This document shows, in pieces, positions 44,667 through 53,397 of a stretch of DNA of 64,000 nucleotides. Below the pieces are notes generated by a model, which saw only the letters and a list, made by a program, of their open reading frames with translations, ran no database searches and was not told the origin of the DNA. A program made the translations under genes and the position numbers. The stretch's first letter is position 1, and every line of letters begins with the position of its first letter. The stretch comes from JAPOXR01 sp963662395 (GTDB lineage Bacteria > Pseudomonadota > Alphaproteobacteria > Rhodobacterales > Rhodobacteraceae): assembly GCA_963662395.1 (NCBI GenBank), contig OY759511.1, positions 434,001-498,000 of the forward strand. Reading direction: 5' to 3'.

Positions 44667-45675
44667 GACTATCCTCGCTCGACTGGCAGACGGGGCTGAA
44701 GTTCTCTGCCGGGACATCGAAGAACACGGGCTCCAGGATCGGCAGCCGGTCGCGGCCCTTCGAGTGCCCAAGGCCCTTGAGGTCCCGGATCGTTCGGCTG
44801 TCATCCATGGGGCAGGCGTTGTACGGAACCGAATGGTTGACCCGGTACACGGCGTCTCGGTCGTGCTCGTGTCCGGTCAACAGCTTTGCCATCCCCATCG
44901 CACCGTGCGACTGACCGTCCATGAACAGCTTCAGGGCCTTGGCCCCGAGCGTGCCGAGGCCCGCCCGTTTCGGGATCGTGCAGGTCTCCTCCAGGCACCC
45001 GAGGCTCAGTATGTGCAGGCTCTCCCGAGGCCAGCCGAGCACACCCATGGCCTCGACCACGGCGATGGCAACCGGGTTGTTGGCCCACACTCCCCCGTCG
45101 AGCAGGCCGACATCGTGTTGCGTGATGTGCTGGCGGAAATGGGTGGGCGCGGCCGCGGTCGCCAGCGCCGCGTCAACGGCAAGCGACCGGTAGTCCGTCC
45201 GGAGCCGCTGATGATGCGCCGTCTTGTAGATGTAGACGGATTGTGCAACAGGATTCCATGCGGGAACCACCAGACGGGTCCGGGCATGGCCAATCCGTCG
45301 ATCGCCCAAGACATCCTCGAGAGCGTCCCGCAAGGCCTCCGGGCCATGCCTGTTTCGGTAGAGCCGGCGAATTCCGCGCAGCCTCCTGCCCGCGAAGTTT
45401 CCGAGAGCACTCCGGTCCTGGCCGAAGATTTCCGGCCCCTTTTCTTCGTAGAGACCCAGTATCTCCGAGGCCGGATGCCCCGGAGCCAGGGCGATGCCGA
45501 TCATTCCCCCCGTCGAGGTGCCGGCAATCAGGTCGAAACACGATCCGATGGGATGGTCGAGATGCTGTTCCAGCTCCGCCAGGAAGGCTGCCGGAAACGT
45601 GCCGGGAATGCCGCCCCCGTCAATACACAGGAGGCGGCGCTTCCCTTGCCCCGGCCGTTCGTCCTCACCCGCCAA
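44656..45675 (-). CDS. patatin-like phospholipase (CapV-like), start uncertain
   Basis: A 339-residue patatin. It shows the oxyanion glycine-rich loop LLCIDGGGIPGTFPA, the nucleophile elbow IAGTSTGGMIG (serine) and the catalytic Asp in LLDGGVWANNPV. Patatins with this architecture cleave membrane lipids and occur as CBASS effectors (CapV), but no cyclase gene is nearby. The only start in frame after a stop is TTG 45675, with no ribosome site. The IS21-type element begins 14 bp further upstream at 45689 and probably separated the gene from its promoter and perhaps its true start. It was most likely part of a defence operon. Confidence 0.75.
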   Translation of the reverse strand: MAGEDERPGQGKRRLLCIDGGGIPGTFPAAFLAELEQHLDHPIGSCFDLIAGTSTGGMIGIALAPGHPASEILGLYEEKGPEIFGQDRSALGNFAGRRLRGIRRLYRNRHGPEALRDALEDVLGDRRIGHARTRLVVPAWNPVAQSVYIYKTAHHQRLRTDYRSLAVDAALATAAAPTHFRQHITQHDVGLLDGGVWANNPVAIAVVEAMGVLGWPRESLHILSLGCLEETCTIPKRAGLGTLGAKALKLFMDGQSHGAMGMAKLLTGHEHDRDAVYRVNHSVPYNACPMDDSRTIRDLKGLGHSKGRDRLPILEPVFFDVPAENFSPVCQSSEDSHDD

Positions 45676-45798
45676 TTGTTAATCCACCTGCAATATTGAC
45701 CCACTTCGGGAAGAATCCTCTTCCAAAATTGACCCACCTTCCCGGAAGCAGATCGTTCATTCCTGCGACCGTTTTACGGATTGCGGGAGAATCAGAGG

Positions 45799-47311
45799 AT
45801 GCTGGTAGTGGAGACAATTGCAAAGATTCGCAGGAAACATCTTGGCGACAAGAAGTCGATCCGTGCGATTGCCCGGGAGCTCGGCATATCCCGCAACACC
45901 GTTCGCAAGGTGGTGCGCGGTGGAGCGACGGCGCATCATTATGACCGGTCGGACAGGCAGCCCCGGCCGAAGCTGGACGGCTTCACCCACGCCCTCGAGG
46001 CCGAACTGGAGGCCAACGGGAAGCGGACGAGACGCGACAGGCTGACGCTCACGGCGATTTGGCGCAAGCTCTGCAATGAGGGTTGCGAGGCCGGCTACGA
46101 GGCGGTGCGTCGTTATGCCCGGAAGTGGGCGGCGCAGCAGGGCGGCGGCGTTGCGGGTGCGTATGTGCCGCTGGAGTTCGATCCCGGCGAGCCTGTCAGT
46201 TCGACTGGAGCCACGAGACGGTGCTACTGGACGGCAGGCCGGTGACGGTCAAGGCCGCGCAGTTCACCCTGTGTCGAGCCGCATGCCGTTCATCCGCTGC
46301 TATCCCCGGGAGACCCAGGAGATGGTGTTCGATGCCCATGACCGGGCCTTTGTCTCGTTTGACGGCTCCTGCGGTCGTGGAATCTACGACAACATGACGA
46401 CGGCGGTGGAGCGGGTCCTCCTGGGCCGGGACCGCAAGATCAATCCCCGCTTCTCGGAACTGTGCGGGCACTACCTGGTCGATCCGGTGTTCTGCACCCG
46501 CGGGGCGGGTTGGGAGAAGGGCCGGGTGGAGAGCCAGATCAAGTCCATGCGCGGATTGCTGTTCAAGCCGCGCCTCGAGGCCGAGACCATGGACGAACTC
46601 AACGCCGTGCTGGCCGAGCGGTGCCGCAGGCATGTCCTGCGGCACCGGCATCCGGACTTCCCCGAGCGGACGATCTTCGAGGTGTTTGCCGGCGAGGAGC
46701 AGCGTTGCCTGGTGCCGGGGACAGAACCGTTCCGCGGCCATGCTTCACGCCAGGCCACGGCCTCCAAGACCTGCCTGGTCCACTTCGACAACAACAAATA
46801 CTCGGTCGAGGCGCGTGCCGCCGGCAGGCCGGTGGAACTGCGCGCCCTGGCCGATCGTGTCGAGATCCGTCTCGGCGGCGAGATCGTCGGCAGCCATGTC
46901 CGCGAGTTCGGGCGAGGCCGGGCGATCTATGACGTCAGCCACTACATCCCCATACTGGCGCGCAAGCCCGGGGCGATCCGCAATGGCGCGCCGTTCCGGG
47001 CCAGGCATCTGCCGGCACCGCTGGCGGCGGTGCGGGAGCGCCTGGAGACAGGCAAGGATGGCGGCGAGCAGATGGTGCGCATTCTCCTCGGTGCCCGCGA
47101 TCACGGTCTCGAGGCGATCTCCGACGCCTGTGCCGAGGCGCTGGCGGCCGGCATCTGCAATGCCGATCTCATCCTCGACATCGCCGCCCGGCGCTGCCAG
47201 CCCGGGCCGCCGCCGCAGGTTCCGATACCGGCGGGGCTGGAGCTCGGCGACCCGCCGGCCGCCGACCCCGCACGCTATGACCGGCTGCTTGCCGGGAGGC
47301 AGGACCGATGA
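45799..47311 (+). pseudogene. istA: IS21 transposase IstA, two frameshifts
   Basis: ATG 45799 begins MLVVETIAKIRRKHLG with the helix-turn-helix SIRAIARELGISRNTVRKV and continues to YVPLEFDPGE. Near 46195 the frame shifts to CQFDWSHETVLLDGRPVTVKAAQFTLC. Near 46275 it shifts again to YPRETQEMVFDAHDRAF, GRGIYDNMTTAVERV and GAGWEKGRVESQI, then is open to 47311. The DDE core is therefore split (D in FDWSH, D in IYDNM, E in EKGRVE). Each shift equals loss of one base. Its stop region overlaps the istB start, as usual for IS21. Confidence 0.85.
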
Positions 47312-48036
47312 AACGAAGTGAACTGATGGTGCTGATGAGCGAGCTGGGATTGCGCGGCATGAAGGCGGCCTGGGACGAGACCCTGGCCGCCGAGAACAGG
47401 CGCAAGGGCGGGCCGGCCTGGGTTCTGGGCCGGCTCCTGCAGGCCGAGCTGGCCGACAAGAAGGCAAGATCGATCAAGTACCAGATGACCATCGCCAGGC
47501 TGCCCCATGCCAGGGAGGTGGACGAGTTCGACTTCTCGGCCAGCCCGGTGGCCGAGGAGATGGTGCGCCGCATGGCGGATGGCTCCTTCATCGAGGCCGA
47601 GCGCAATCTCGTATTCGTGGGTGGAACCGGCACCGGCAAGACCCATCTTGCCGTGGCCATTGCCCGCTCCTGCATCCGGGGCGGTGCCCGCGGCCGCTTC
47701 TTCAACATCATCGAGCTGGCCAACCTGCTCGAGCGGGAGTTCCAGGACGGCCGCCAGGGGCGCCTCGCCGATGCCCTGCGGCGGCGCGACTTCGTGATCA
47801 TCGACGAGCTTGGCTATTTGCCGGTCTCGCGCGATGGCGGCAATCTCCTCTTCCACCTCTTGTCCAGCCTCTATGAATGGACGCCGGTGATCATCACCAC
47901 CAACCTGCAGTTCGGCGAATGGGCCAGCGTCTTCAATGATGCCAAGATGACCACCGCCCTGCTGGACCGGCTGACCCATCATTGCGACATCCTCGAGACC
48001 GGCAATGACAGCCACCGCCTCAGGAGCCGAGATTGA
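47308..48036 (+). CDS. istB: IS21 helper ATPase IstB
   Basis: A 242-residue AAA+ ATPase that helps the IstA transposase. Walker A GGTGTGKTHLA lies at about residues 105-115, Walker B in DFVIIDELGYLPVS, and sensor text in VIITTNLQFGEW. The N-terminal helical part starts MKRSELMVLMSELGLRGM. ATG 47308 overlaps the end of istA by 4 bp. It is intact, in contrast to istA. It is 9 bp from the end of the oppositely oriented passenger gene. Confidence 0.93.
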   Translation: MKRSELMVLMSELGLRGMKAAWDETLAAENRRKGGPAWVLGRLLQAELADKKARSIKYQMTIARLPHAREVDEFDFSASPVAEEMVRRMADGSFIEAERNLVFVGGTGTGKTHLAVAIARSCIRGGARGRFFNIIELANLLEREFQDGRQGRLADALRRRDFVIIDELGYLPVSRDGGNLLFHLLSSLYEWTPVIITTNLQFGEWASVFNDAKMTTALLDRLTHHCDILETGNDSHRLRSRD

Positions 48037-48045
48037 TGACTGCCG

Positions 48046-48936
48046 TCAGATGTGCTGCTGCAGGAGAGCGTTCCAGTCCTCGCCTCCGGACGGACGGGCA
48101 CGGCTGACCCGTCTGTCGGATACGATGAGCGCCCCGGCGGCGGCATCGCCGGGCCCGTCGGCGTCGAAGCCGCAGATGACGAATGCCAGGTCGAATTCGC
48201 CAAGCCAGTCCGGAAGACGGCGGCAGGTGCCGGCCACCGACGCGTAGATCATCACCGCCGCCCCGCCGGCACCGAGAGCGCATGCCGAGAGGGCATCGAT
48301 GGCGCTCTCGGCCAGGAAGACACCGGCTGGCACTCCGGCGTCCCCGCTACCGAACCAGAAGCCGCCGAGCGCCTTCCGGGAGCCCGGTACCATGCCCCGG
48401 AAGCGGGAGCCATCGGCAAACCGGCGGACACCGACAAGCTCGGCGCCGGTGATCTGACCCCGGGCATCCCGGCAGGCAAACACCGCATTGAGCCGCGCAT
48501 CGGCCCACAAGAGCCCGGCCCTCTTGAGATCGTCCAGCCGGGCCGCATCGAGGCCGCGCTCGCCGGTCAGGTATGCCCGGACCCCGTCCCGGCTGTCCTC
48601 GCAGGGCGGCGGCATCGCCAGTGCCCGGGGCCGCACCGGAACCGGCGGCCTGGCGGTCCCCGGAGGCGATGGCCGTCCGGCCAGCCAGTTGATTGCCTCG
48701 AGCGGAGTGCAGCCGAGGCCATGGATGACCGGGCCTGCTGCCCCGCCACCGCCGCACCCGGCGATGTGGTCGTAGTATTTGGGCCCGCTGATGCTGAGCA
48801 CCGAGCCTGGACGCTTCCAGCGGCAGCGGTCGGTCCTGTCCTGTGCATAGCCCAGCAGCGGCGCCACCTCGGTCAGAGGCCTGGACCTCACCTCGTCAGC
48901 CAGCCGCCGAAATCCGTGATCCGACTTCCTTTCCAT
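48046..48936 (-). CDS. Toprim/DUF3991-like DNA primase-family protein, IS passenger
   Basis: A 296-residue protein. The N-terminal part resembles DUF3991 (VAPLLGYAQDRTDRCRWKR, SISGPKYYDHIAGCGGGGA, CTPLEAINWLAG). The C-terminal part is a Toprim-like fold with GVFLAESAIDALSACAL (catalytic Glu), and FVICGFDADGPGDAAAG (acidic DxD). Such proteins occur on plasmids and mobilisable elements as primase/relaxase accessories. It lies wholly between istB and the right terminal repeats of the IS21-type element, on the opposite strand, so it moves with it. A role in copying or establishing the element is speculation. Confidence 0.75.
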   Translation of the reverse strand: MERKSDHGFRRLADEVRSRPLTEVAPLLGYAQDRTDRCRWKRPGSVLSISGPKYYDHIAGCGGGGAAGPVIHGLGCTPLEAINWLAGRPSPPGTARPPVPVRPRALAMPPPCEDSRDGVRAYLTGERGLDAARLDDLKRAGLLWADARLNAVFACRDARGQITGAELVGVRRFADGSRFRGMVPGSRKALGGFWFGSGDAGVPAGVFLAESAIDALSACALGAGGAAVMIYASVAGTCRRLPDWLGEFDLAFVICGFDADGPGDAAAGALIVSDRRVSRARPSGGEDWNALLQQHI

Positions 48937-49180
48937 CTTTCCTTCTCCCGAAAACGCCGCCCGCCGGGCGGACTACCGGGAAAAGGCTACCGGGAAGGAA
49001 AGACGGAACAAGACGGGTCAATATTGGAGGAGGAAGGTGGGTCAGTTCTCGGCCAGTATTGACACGCCAATGGCGCCTCCTCGTCTTTGCACCAGCCGGT
49101 TCCGTCCTGGGCCGCAGAGGCCACCGCACCGATATGCCGGAGCCGCGGCAGCGGCATTTCAGGAAGGAGGAGCTGAAACC

Positions 49181-50396
49181 ATGAATGCGAAAGATCTGGG
49201 ACAACGATTGCGCTCGGCGCGCGAATCCCGCGGCCTCAGCCAGCAAGCCGTAGCCCACGCCTTGAACCTCCCCCGAACCGCCGTCACGCAACTCGAGGCC
49301 GGCACCCGATCGGTATCGACCCTCGAACTGACCCGACTCTCCGAATTCTACCTGCACCCCGTCGCCGACCTCCTGCATGAGGGGCCCAGGGACGAGGACA
49401 GGGATGTCCTCCCGGCCCTGCACCGTGCAGCCCCAGGCCTGGAGGAGGATCCGGTCACGCGCGAGCAGGTCGCCCGGTGCGTGCACCTTTGCCGGGAGGG
49501 CGTTTCCCTCGAACGTCTGTTGGACGCGGAACCCCGGTCTGGCCCGCCAAGCTACGAGATGCGGCTTCCCCGCTCACCCGGAGAGGTCGTGGCCCAGGGA
49601 GAAGAGGCGGCCGAGCAGGAGCGCCGCAGGCCTGGAATCGCCGACGCGCCGATTGCCGACCTGTCCGAACTCATTGCTTCCCTAGGCGTCTGGGCATCCG
49701 GCGTCACTCTTCCTGCGGCATCCGAGCATCGGGCTGGCCATTCTCGTGAATTCGTCACACGCGAAGGGACGGAAGCGCTTTTCCCACGCCCATGAATATG
49801 CGCACGCCCTGCTGGATCGCAACGGCAAGATCACCATCTCCAGCACCGGCAACTCGTCCGAAATGGTCGAAAAGCGCGCCAACGCGTTCGCCGCCGCGTT
49901 TCTCATGCCGCGAGGTGGAGTCCGGGCTTCCCTGCGGAACCTCGACAAAGGGCTGCCGAGTCGCCGGGACCACGCCATCTTCGATGCTGCTAGCGGCGGC
50001 CATATCGAGGCAGCGCAGCGCCCGCCGGCCCGCTCGCAGCGCATCACCTACAAGGACAACGCCATGCTCGCCCACCATTTCGGTGTGAGCTACCAGGCGG
50101 CCGTCTACCGGCTGAAGAGCCTTCGGTACATTTCCGCGAGCGAGTCCGGCGAACTTCTGGACCAGGAGCATTTCGGCCGCAAATACCTCAAGGCGTTCGA
50201 CATGTTCGGCGATGTCGGCAAGCGGGAAAAGCAACGGTACTCGGATCGGGAACTGCGCAACGAAATCGCGCATCTCGCCATCGAGGCCTACCGCCTGGAG
50301 GAAATCTCCCGCGACCGGATCCTGGAACTGAGCAAGACCCTCCGCATTACCGGCGACACGCTGCTCGACCTAGCCGAAGCGGCCCGAGGCGAATGA
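49181..50396 (+). pseudogene. XRE regulator fused to ImmA/IrrE metalloprotease, frameshift near 49715
   Basis: Strong ribosome site AGGAAGGAGG and ATG 49181. The N-terminal Xre domain reads LGQRLRSARESRGLSQQAV and NLPRTAVTQLEAGTRSVST (residues 5-50). The frame breaks near 49715: GVWASGV continues in the next frame as FLRHPSIGLAILVNSSHAKG and RKRFSHAHEYAHALLD, whose HEYAH is the zinc-protease HExxH. It then runs to 50396. The intact form (about 400 residues) is the usual antitoxin/regulator of ImmA-linked modules. It is possible that two separate proteins are made, the second from GTG 49746, but that would cut the conserved FLRHP segment. It overlaps the PIN gene by 4 bp. Confidence 0.78.
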
Positions 50397-50941
50397 CACG
50401 GGCCGTGGGAGAACACCAGCCGGCGATCATCGTCACCGATGCGTCCGTTCTCATCAATTTTCCGCGCATCGACCGGACAGATCTGATCGCCGGCCACTCC
50501 CACGCTTTCCTCGCCACCGACCATGTCGCGGCGGAAGTCACGGACCGCTATCCCGATCAGCAACAACGCTTTGCCGCCGCTGTTGCAACCGGCGCCATCT
50601 CGGAAACCCGCGTCACCACGCCGGAGGAGATAAGGCTCTTCGGATCCCTGTTCGCCGCCGGCCGCCTTGGCGCCGGCGAATGCTCCGCCATCGCCCTCGC
50701 CATCCACCGCGGCTACATCCTCGCCATAGACGACCGCCTTGCCACCACACATGCCGGCCGTGCCGACGCAACCCTTCGCATCCTTGCGACACAAGGTCTG
50801 GCCGTCTCGATGATTCGCCAAGGCCTGCTCGACATCGCCGAGGCCGACCGCATAAGGCAAGAATGGGCAACACGTCACAGATTTCGTATCACGGTGGACA
50901 GCTTCCGGGAGACGATCCGCCGAGCCATCCAAACTCCGTAA
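50393..50941 (+). CDS. PIN-domain protein, putative toxin of the XRE-ImmA module
   Basis: A 182-residue PIN-like nuclease. It shows the first acidic residue in IIVTDASVLINF, a middle GAGECSAIALAIHRGY with its Glu, and ILAIDDRLATTHA with the last acidic pair. It starts at ATG 50393, overlapping the upstream stop (ATGA), so the pair is co-translated. Genes coding an XRE-ImmA protein followed by a PIN protein form a recognised toxin-antitoxin-like arrangement. It is intact although its partner is frameshifted. Confidence 0.75.
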   Translation: MTRAVGEHQPAIIVTDASVLINFPRIDRTDLIAGHSHAFLATDHVAAEVTDRYPDQQQRFAAAVATGAISETRVTTPEEIRLFGSLFAAGRLGAGECSAIALAIHRGYILAIDDRLATTHAGRADATLRILATQGLAVSMIRQGLLDIAEADRIRQEWATRHRFRITVDSFRETIRRAIQTP

Positions 50942-51847
50942 TCCACGCCTTCAACTCATCCGGCCAGCGACGGCGTCCCTTCACTCCACCGATCACCTCG
51001 ACCGGGCTGAAAAACTCCGCAGTGCGCTCCATGGAGAAACTCCCCTACGTCCTCACGAACGTAACGGAGTCTCAAATCCCGAGACTGAGCGGAAGGTGGC
51101 CCTGCCGTATCGCTTACCCAACTGGGACCGCAGTCGCAGGTGTAGGCCCACCGTACCGTGCCACGCGCGATCCTGGCATCCAGCCGCTAATCTCTTGCCC
51201 TGTTCCCTGGCAGCTCGTCCTACAATTCCGGGAAACGATGGAACGGTGCAGCCGATCGACGACGACAATATCCCAGGCCTCCGCTTTCTCATGCCGCTAC
51301 GCCTCGCCCTCTGCTGCCAAGAACCTCACATGTCAAGCGGCATTCATTATGTTGAATTCAAAACATAATGCACGTGGTTTGACACCCGAAAGGGCCGTAG
51401 CGGAGCGAAGGAGCCGCGCAGCGGCTTGACGCGCCGACGGCCTCGTGACACTCTCGCCCGGCTTTGCCGTGATCGGCAGCCGATCCCCATCAAATTCCGT
51501 GCGCACGCTCAGGGTTCCCCGTCCCGTTTCCGGACTCGTCAAGCCCTCGAAGACAGTGCTCATGTCATGGACCGATTCGTGATCATCGGGCGCAGACCTG
51601 TGCCCCGAAAAGCTTCCGGTTCTGGGTCTGAAGGTTCGGGCGCATGGAGGCAGGGCACGGAGTGTCCAGAACTCACCACCTATCGACAGCGAACTGGCCC
51701 CCTGCAGCACTGATCCCGGATACCTTGCGAAGCCGGACAAACCGAAAAACGCGCCGACGATCTGCATTGAATGTTGTTTGCGAGACTTCCCTATTTCGAT
51801 AATAAGAGGACGGCCTGTTTTCGTTTCGCCAACAAGGATGCCGCACC
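50942..51847. other. gene-free region with a palindrome and a coding relic
   Basis: No intact gene in about 900 bases. CATTATGTT (51346-51354) and AACATAATG (51363-51371) form an inverted repeat in an AT-rich spot. Around 51772-51838 the minus strand encodes VGETKTGRPLIIEIGKSRKQ, the better-preserved of two matching relics (the other is at about 33290-33356). The right part contains the Fic promoter and an AAGGA ribosome site. Confidence 0.45.
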
Positions 51848-53032
51848 ATGGCCGGGTCCGCAAAGAGCAGCCAACCCCATGGCCGCACGATCCGCTGCTC
51901 CGGCGGCTACCGGGCGTTTCTTCCAGCCCCGCTTCCACCGCCGATCGAATGGAACGATACCCTTGTCACCGCGCTCTCACGCGCCGACCTCGCCGTCGGA
52001 CGTCTTGCCGGAGAGGGAAGCCGCTTTCCCGACCCGCATCTCTTTGTCCGATCCTTTGTCCGCCGGGAAGCGGTGTTGTCGAGCCGGATTGAAGGAACCC
52101 GGACGACGCTTGCCGAATTGCTTGCCGCCGAAGCCGGCGCGAAGGGCGCGACAGACAGTGCCGACCTGCGCGAAGTGGCAAACTATGTGGCGGCACTGGA
52201 ATACGGACTCGACCGTTTGGACACGCTACCGCTGTCGCTGCGCCTGATTCGCGAAATTCACGAACGACTCACGCGCGGGGTGAGGGGAGACGCGGCCACG
52301 CCGGGAGAGTTCCGCCGCAGCCAGAACTGGATCGGCCCGCCTGGCTGCACGCTGAACGACGCGAGCTACATACCGCCGCCGCCTGACGAGTTGATGGGCT
52401 GCCTCGACGCCCTGGAGCGGTTTCTTCACGACGACAGCCTGCCGGTGCTGGTGCAAGCCGCGCTCGCGCATGCGCAATTCGAGGCAATCCACCCGTTCCT
52501 CGATGGCAACGGCCGGGTTGGTCGGTTATTGATCACGGTGCTGCTGACCGAGCGCGGTGTCCTGCCCTCGCCGCTGCTCTATCTGAGCGAATATTTCGAG
52601 GAGACACGCGAGGCCTACTATGCGCATCTGCTTGCAATCACCGAGACTGGCGACTGGGAAGACTGGCTCGTCTATTTCCTGCGCGGTGTCCGGCTCGAGG
52701 CGGACGACGCGCTCGCGCGCATCGAGCACCTAGACACCCTGTTCGATTCCTGGCGCAACGATCTCGGCGACGCACTGTCGCCGCGGCTTGACGACGTCTT
52801 GGGCCTGTTCGTCCAGAACCCGTTTTGGACCGTCGGCGAGATCGGCAAGACGCTGGGTATCGCTTATACCACTGCCCGGCGCGCCGTGGACCGCCTCGAA
52901 GAGGCCAGCATCGTCTCGTCGTTCGGGCAGTCGAAACGTAATCGGGTTTACCGGGCTCGCGCCGTGCTTGCCCTGTTGGAAGCACCGATCAATCGCGATG
53001 GCATTGCGCCGCGTCCATCATCTCACGAATGA
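51848..53032 (+). CDS. Fic-domain protein (AMP-transferase type, class II)
   Basis: A 394-residue Fic protein: N-terminal FicN domain with the inhibitory SSRIEGTR motif (class II, self-inhibited), then the catalytic HPFLDGNGRVGR with its histidine (about residue 219), and a C-terminal winged helix (FWTVGEIGKTLGIAYTTARRAVDRLEE). These enzymes transfer AMP from ATP to target proteins, and the widespread DNA-binding class is often in toxin-antitoxin or accessory islands. ATG 51848 follows AAGGA at modest spacing. It is intact and stands alone. Confidence 0.9.
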   Translation: MAGSAKSSQPHGRTIRCSGGYRAFLPAPLPPPIEWNDTLVTALSRADLAVGRLAGEGSRFPDPHLFVRSFVRREAVLSSRIEGTRTTLAELLAAEAGAKGATDSADLREVANYVAALEYGLDRLDTLPLSLRLIREIHERLTRGVRGDAATPGEFRRSQNWIGPPGCTLNDASYIPPPPDELMGCLDALERFLHDDSLPVLVQAALAHAQFEAIHPFLDGNGRVGRLLITVLLTERGVLPSPLLYLSEYFEETREAYYAHLLAITETGDWEDWLVYFLRGVRLEADDALARIEHLDTLFDSWRNDLGDALSPRLDDVLGLFVQNPFWTVGEIGKTLGIAYTTARRAVDRLEEASIVSSFGQSKRNRVYRARAVLALLEAPINRDGIAPRPSSHE

Positions 53033-53397
53033 TCGCACCATGAAGGCTGAGCAAGGGCGAATGAGGTGACAAGGCGACGGTCATATGCTCGGACCCGGAT
53101 TCTTCGAGCTCGCGCGCTCGCTCGGCCACGATATGAGGGAGCGCGAGGCGATCTGGCGAAGGCGAATCAGATGTGGTTGGGCGGGGAGAAGGGTCAGGAT
53201 GTGGCGGAAGGTGTTTGAGGGCGATGAATGCGTGAAGATGCGGCGGTACCGATGAGCTTCGAGGTCGGGACCGGGTTGACGCTGGCGAGCAGCCGGGCCC
53301 GAGTGCGGCCAACACGGTTGCGAAGCAAAGATGTGAGTGCAGCGCGGGAAACAGACGTGCACCGTTCGAGTTGGCAGCCGGTTGGGGTGATCCTGGA
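53033..53397. other. gene-free 365 bases
   Basis: No convincing frame on either strand. The last part contains a GGGGTGA ribosome-site candidate for the GTG start at 53398. Confidence 0.45.

Larger units (their letters stand above)
45689..49064 (+). mobile_element. IS21-type element carrying a Toprim-domain passenger gene
   Basis: About 3.4 kb bounded by repeated terminal boxes: left TGCAATATTGACCCACTTC and a second ATTGACCCACCTT (45728), right (inverted) TGTCAATACTGGCC, ACTGACCCACCTT (49034-49046) and ATTGACCCGTCTT. Inside are istA (broken), istB (intact) and, in opposite orientation, a Toprim/primase-like gene that is not part of a normal IS21. The ends start TG...CA as in the family. I found no clean target-site duplication. 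With istA frameshifted the element is probably immobile unless helped in trans. Confidence 0.7.

Noticed and set aside
44656..45675. Complete CBASS operon around the patatin
   Set aside because: No cyclase-type nucleotidyltransferase, Cap2/Cap3 or TIR gene lies within reach. The AbiEii-like protein at 40881 belongs to a different pair on the other strand.
46180..46290. Programmed frameshifting in istA
   Set aside because: IS21 transposases are made from one frame. The two breaks lie at ordinary sequence without a slippery heptamer or pseudoknot that I can see, so decay or error is more likely.
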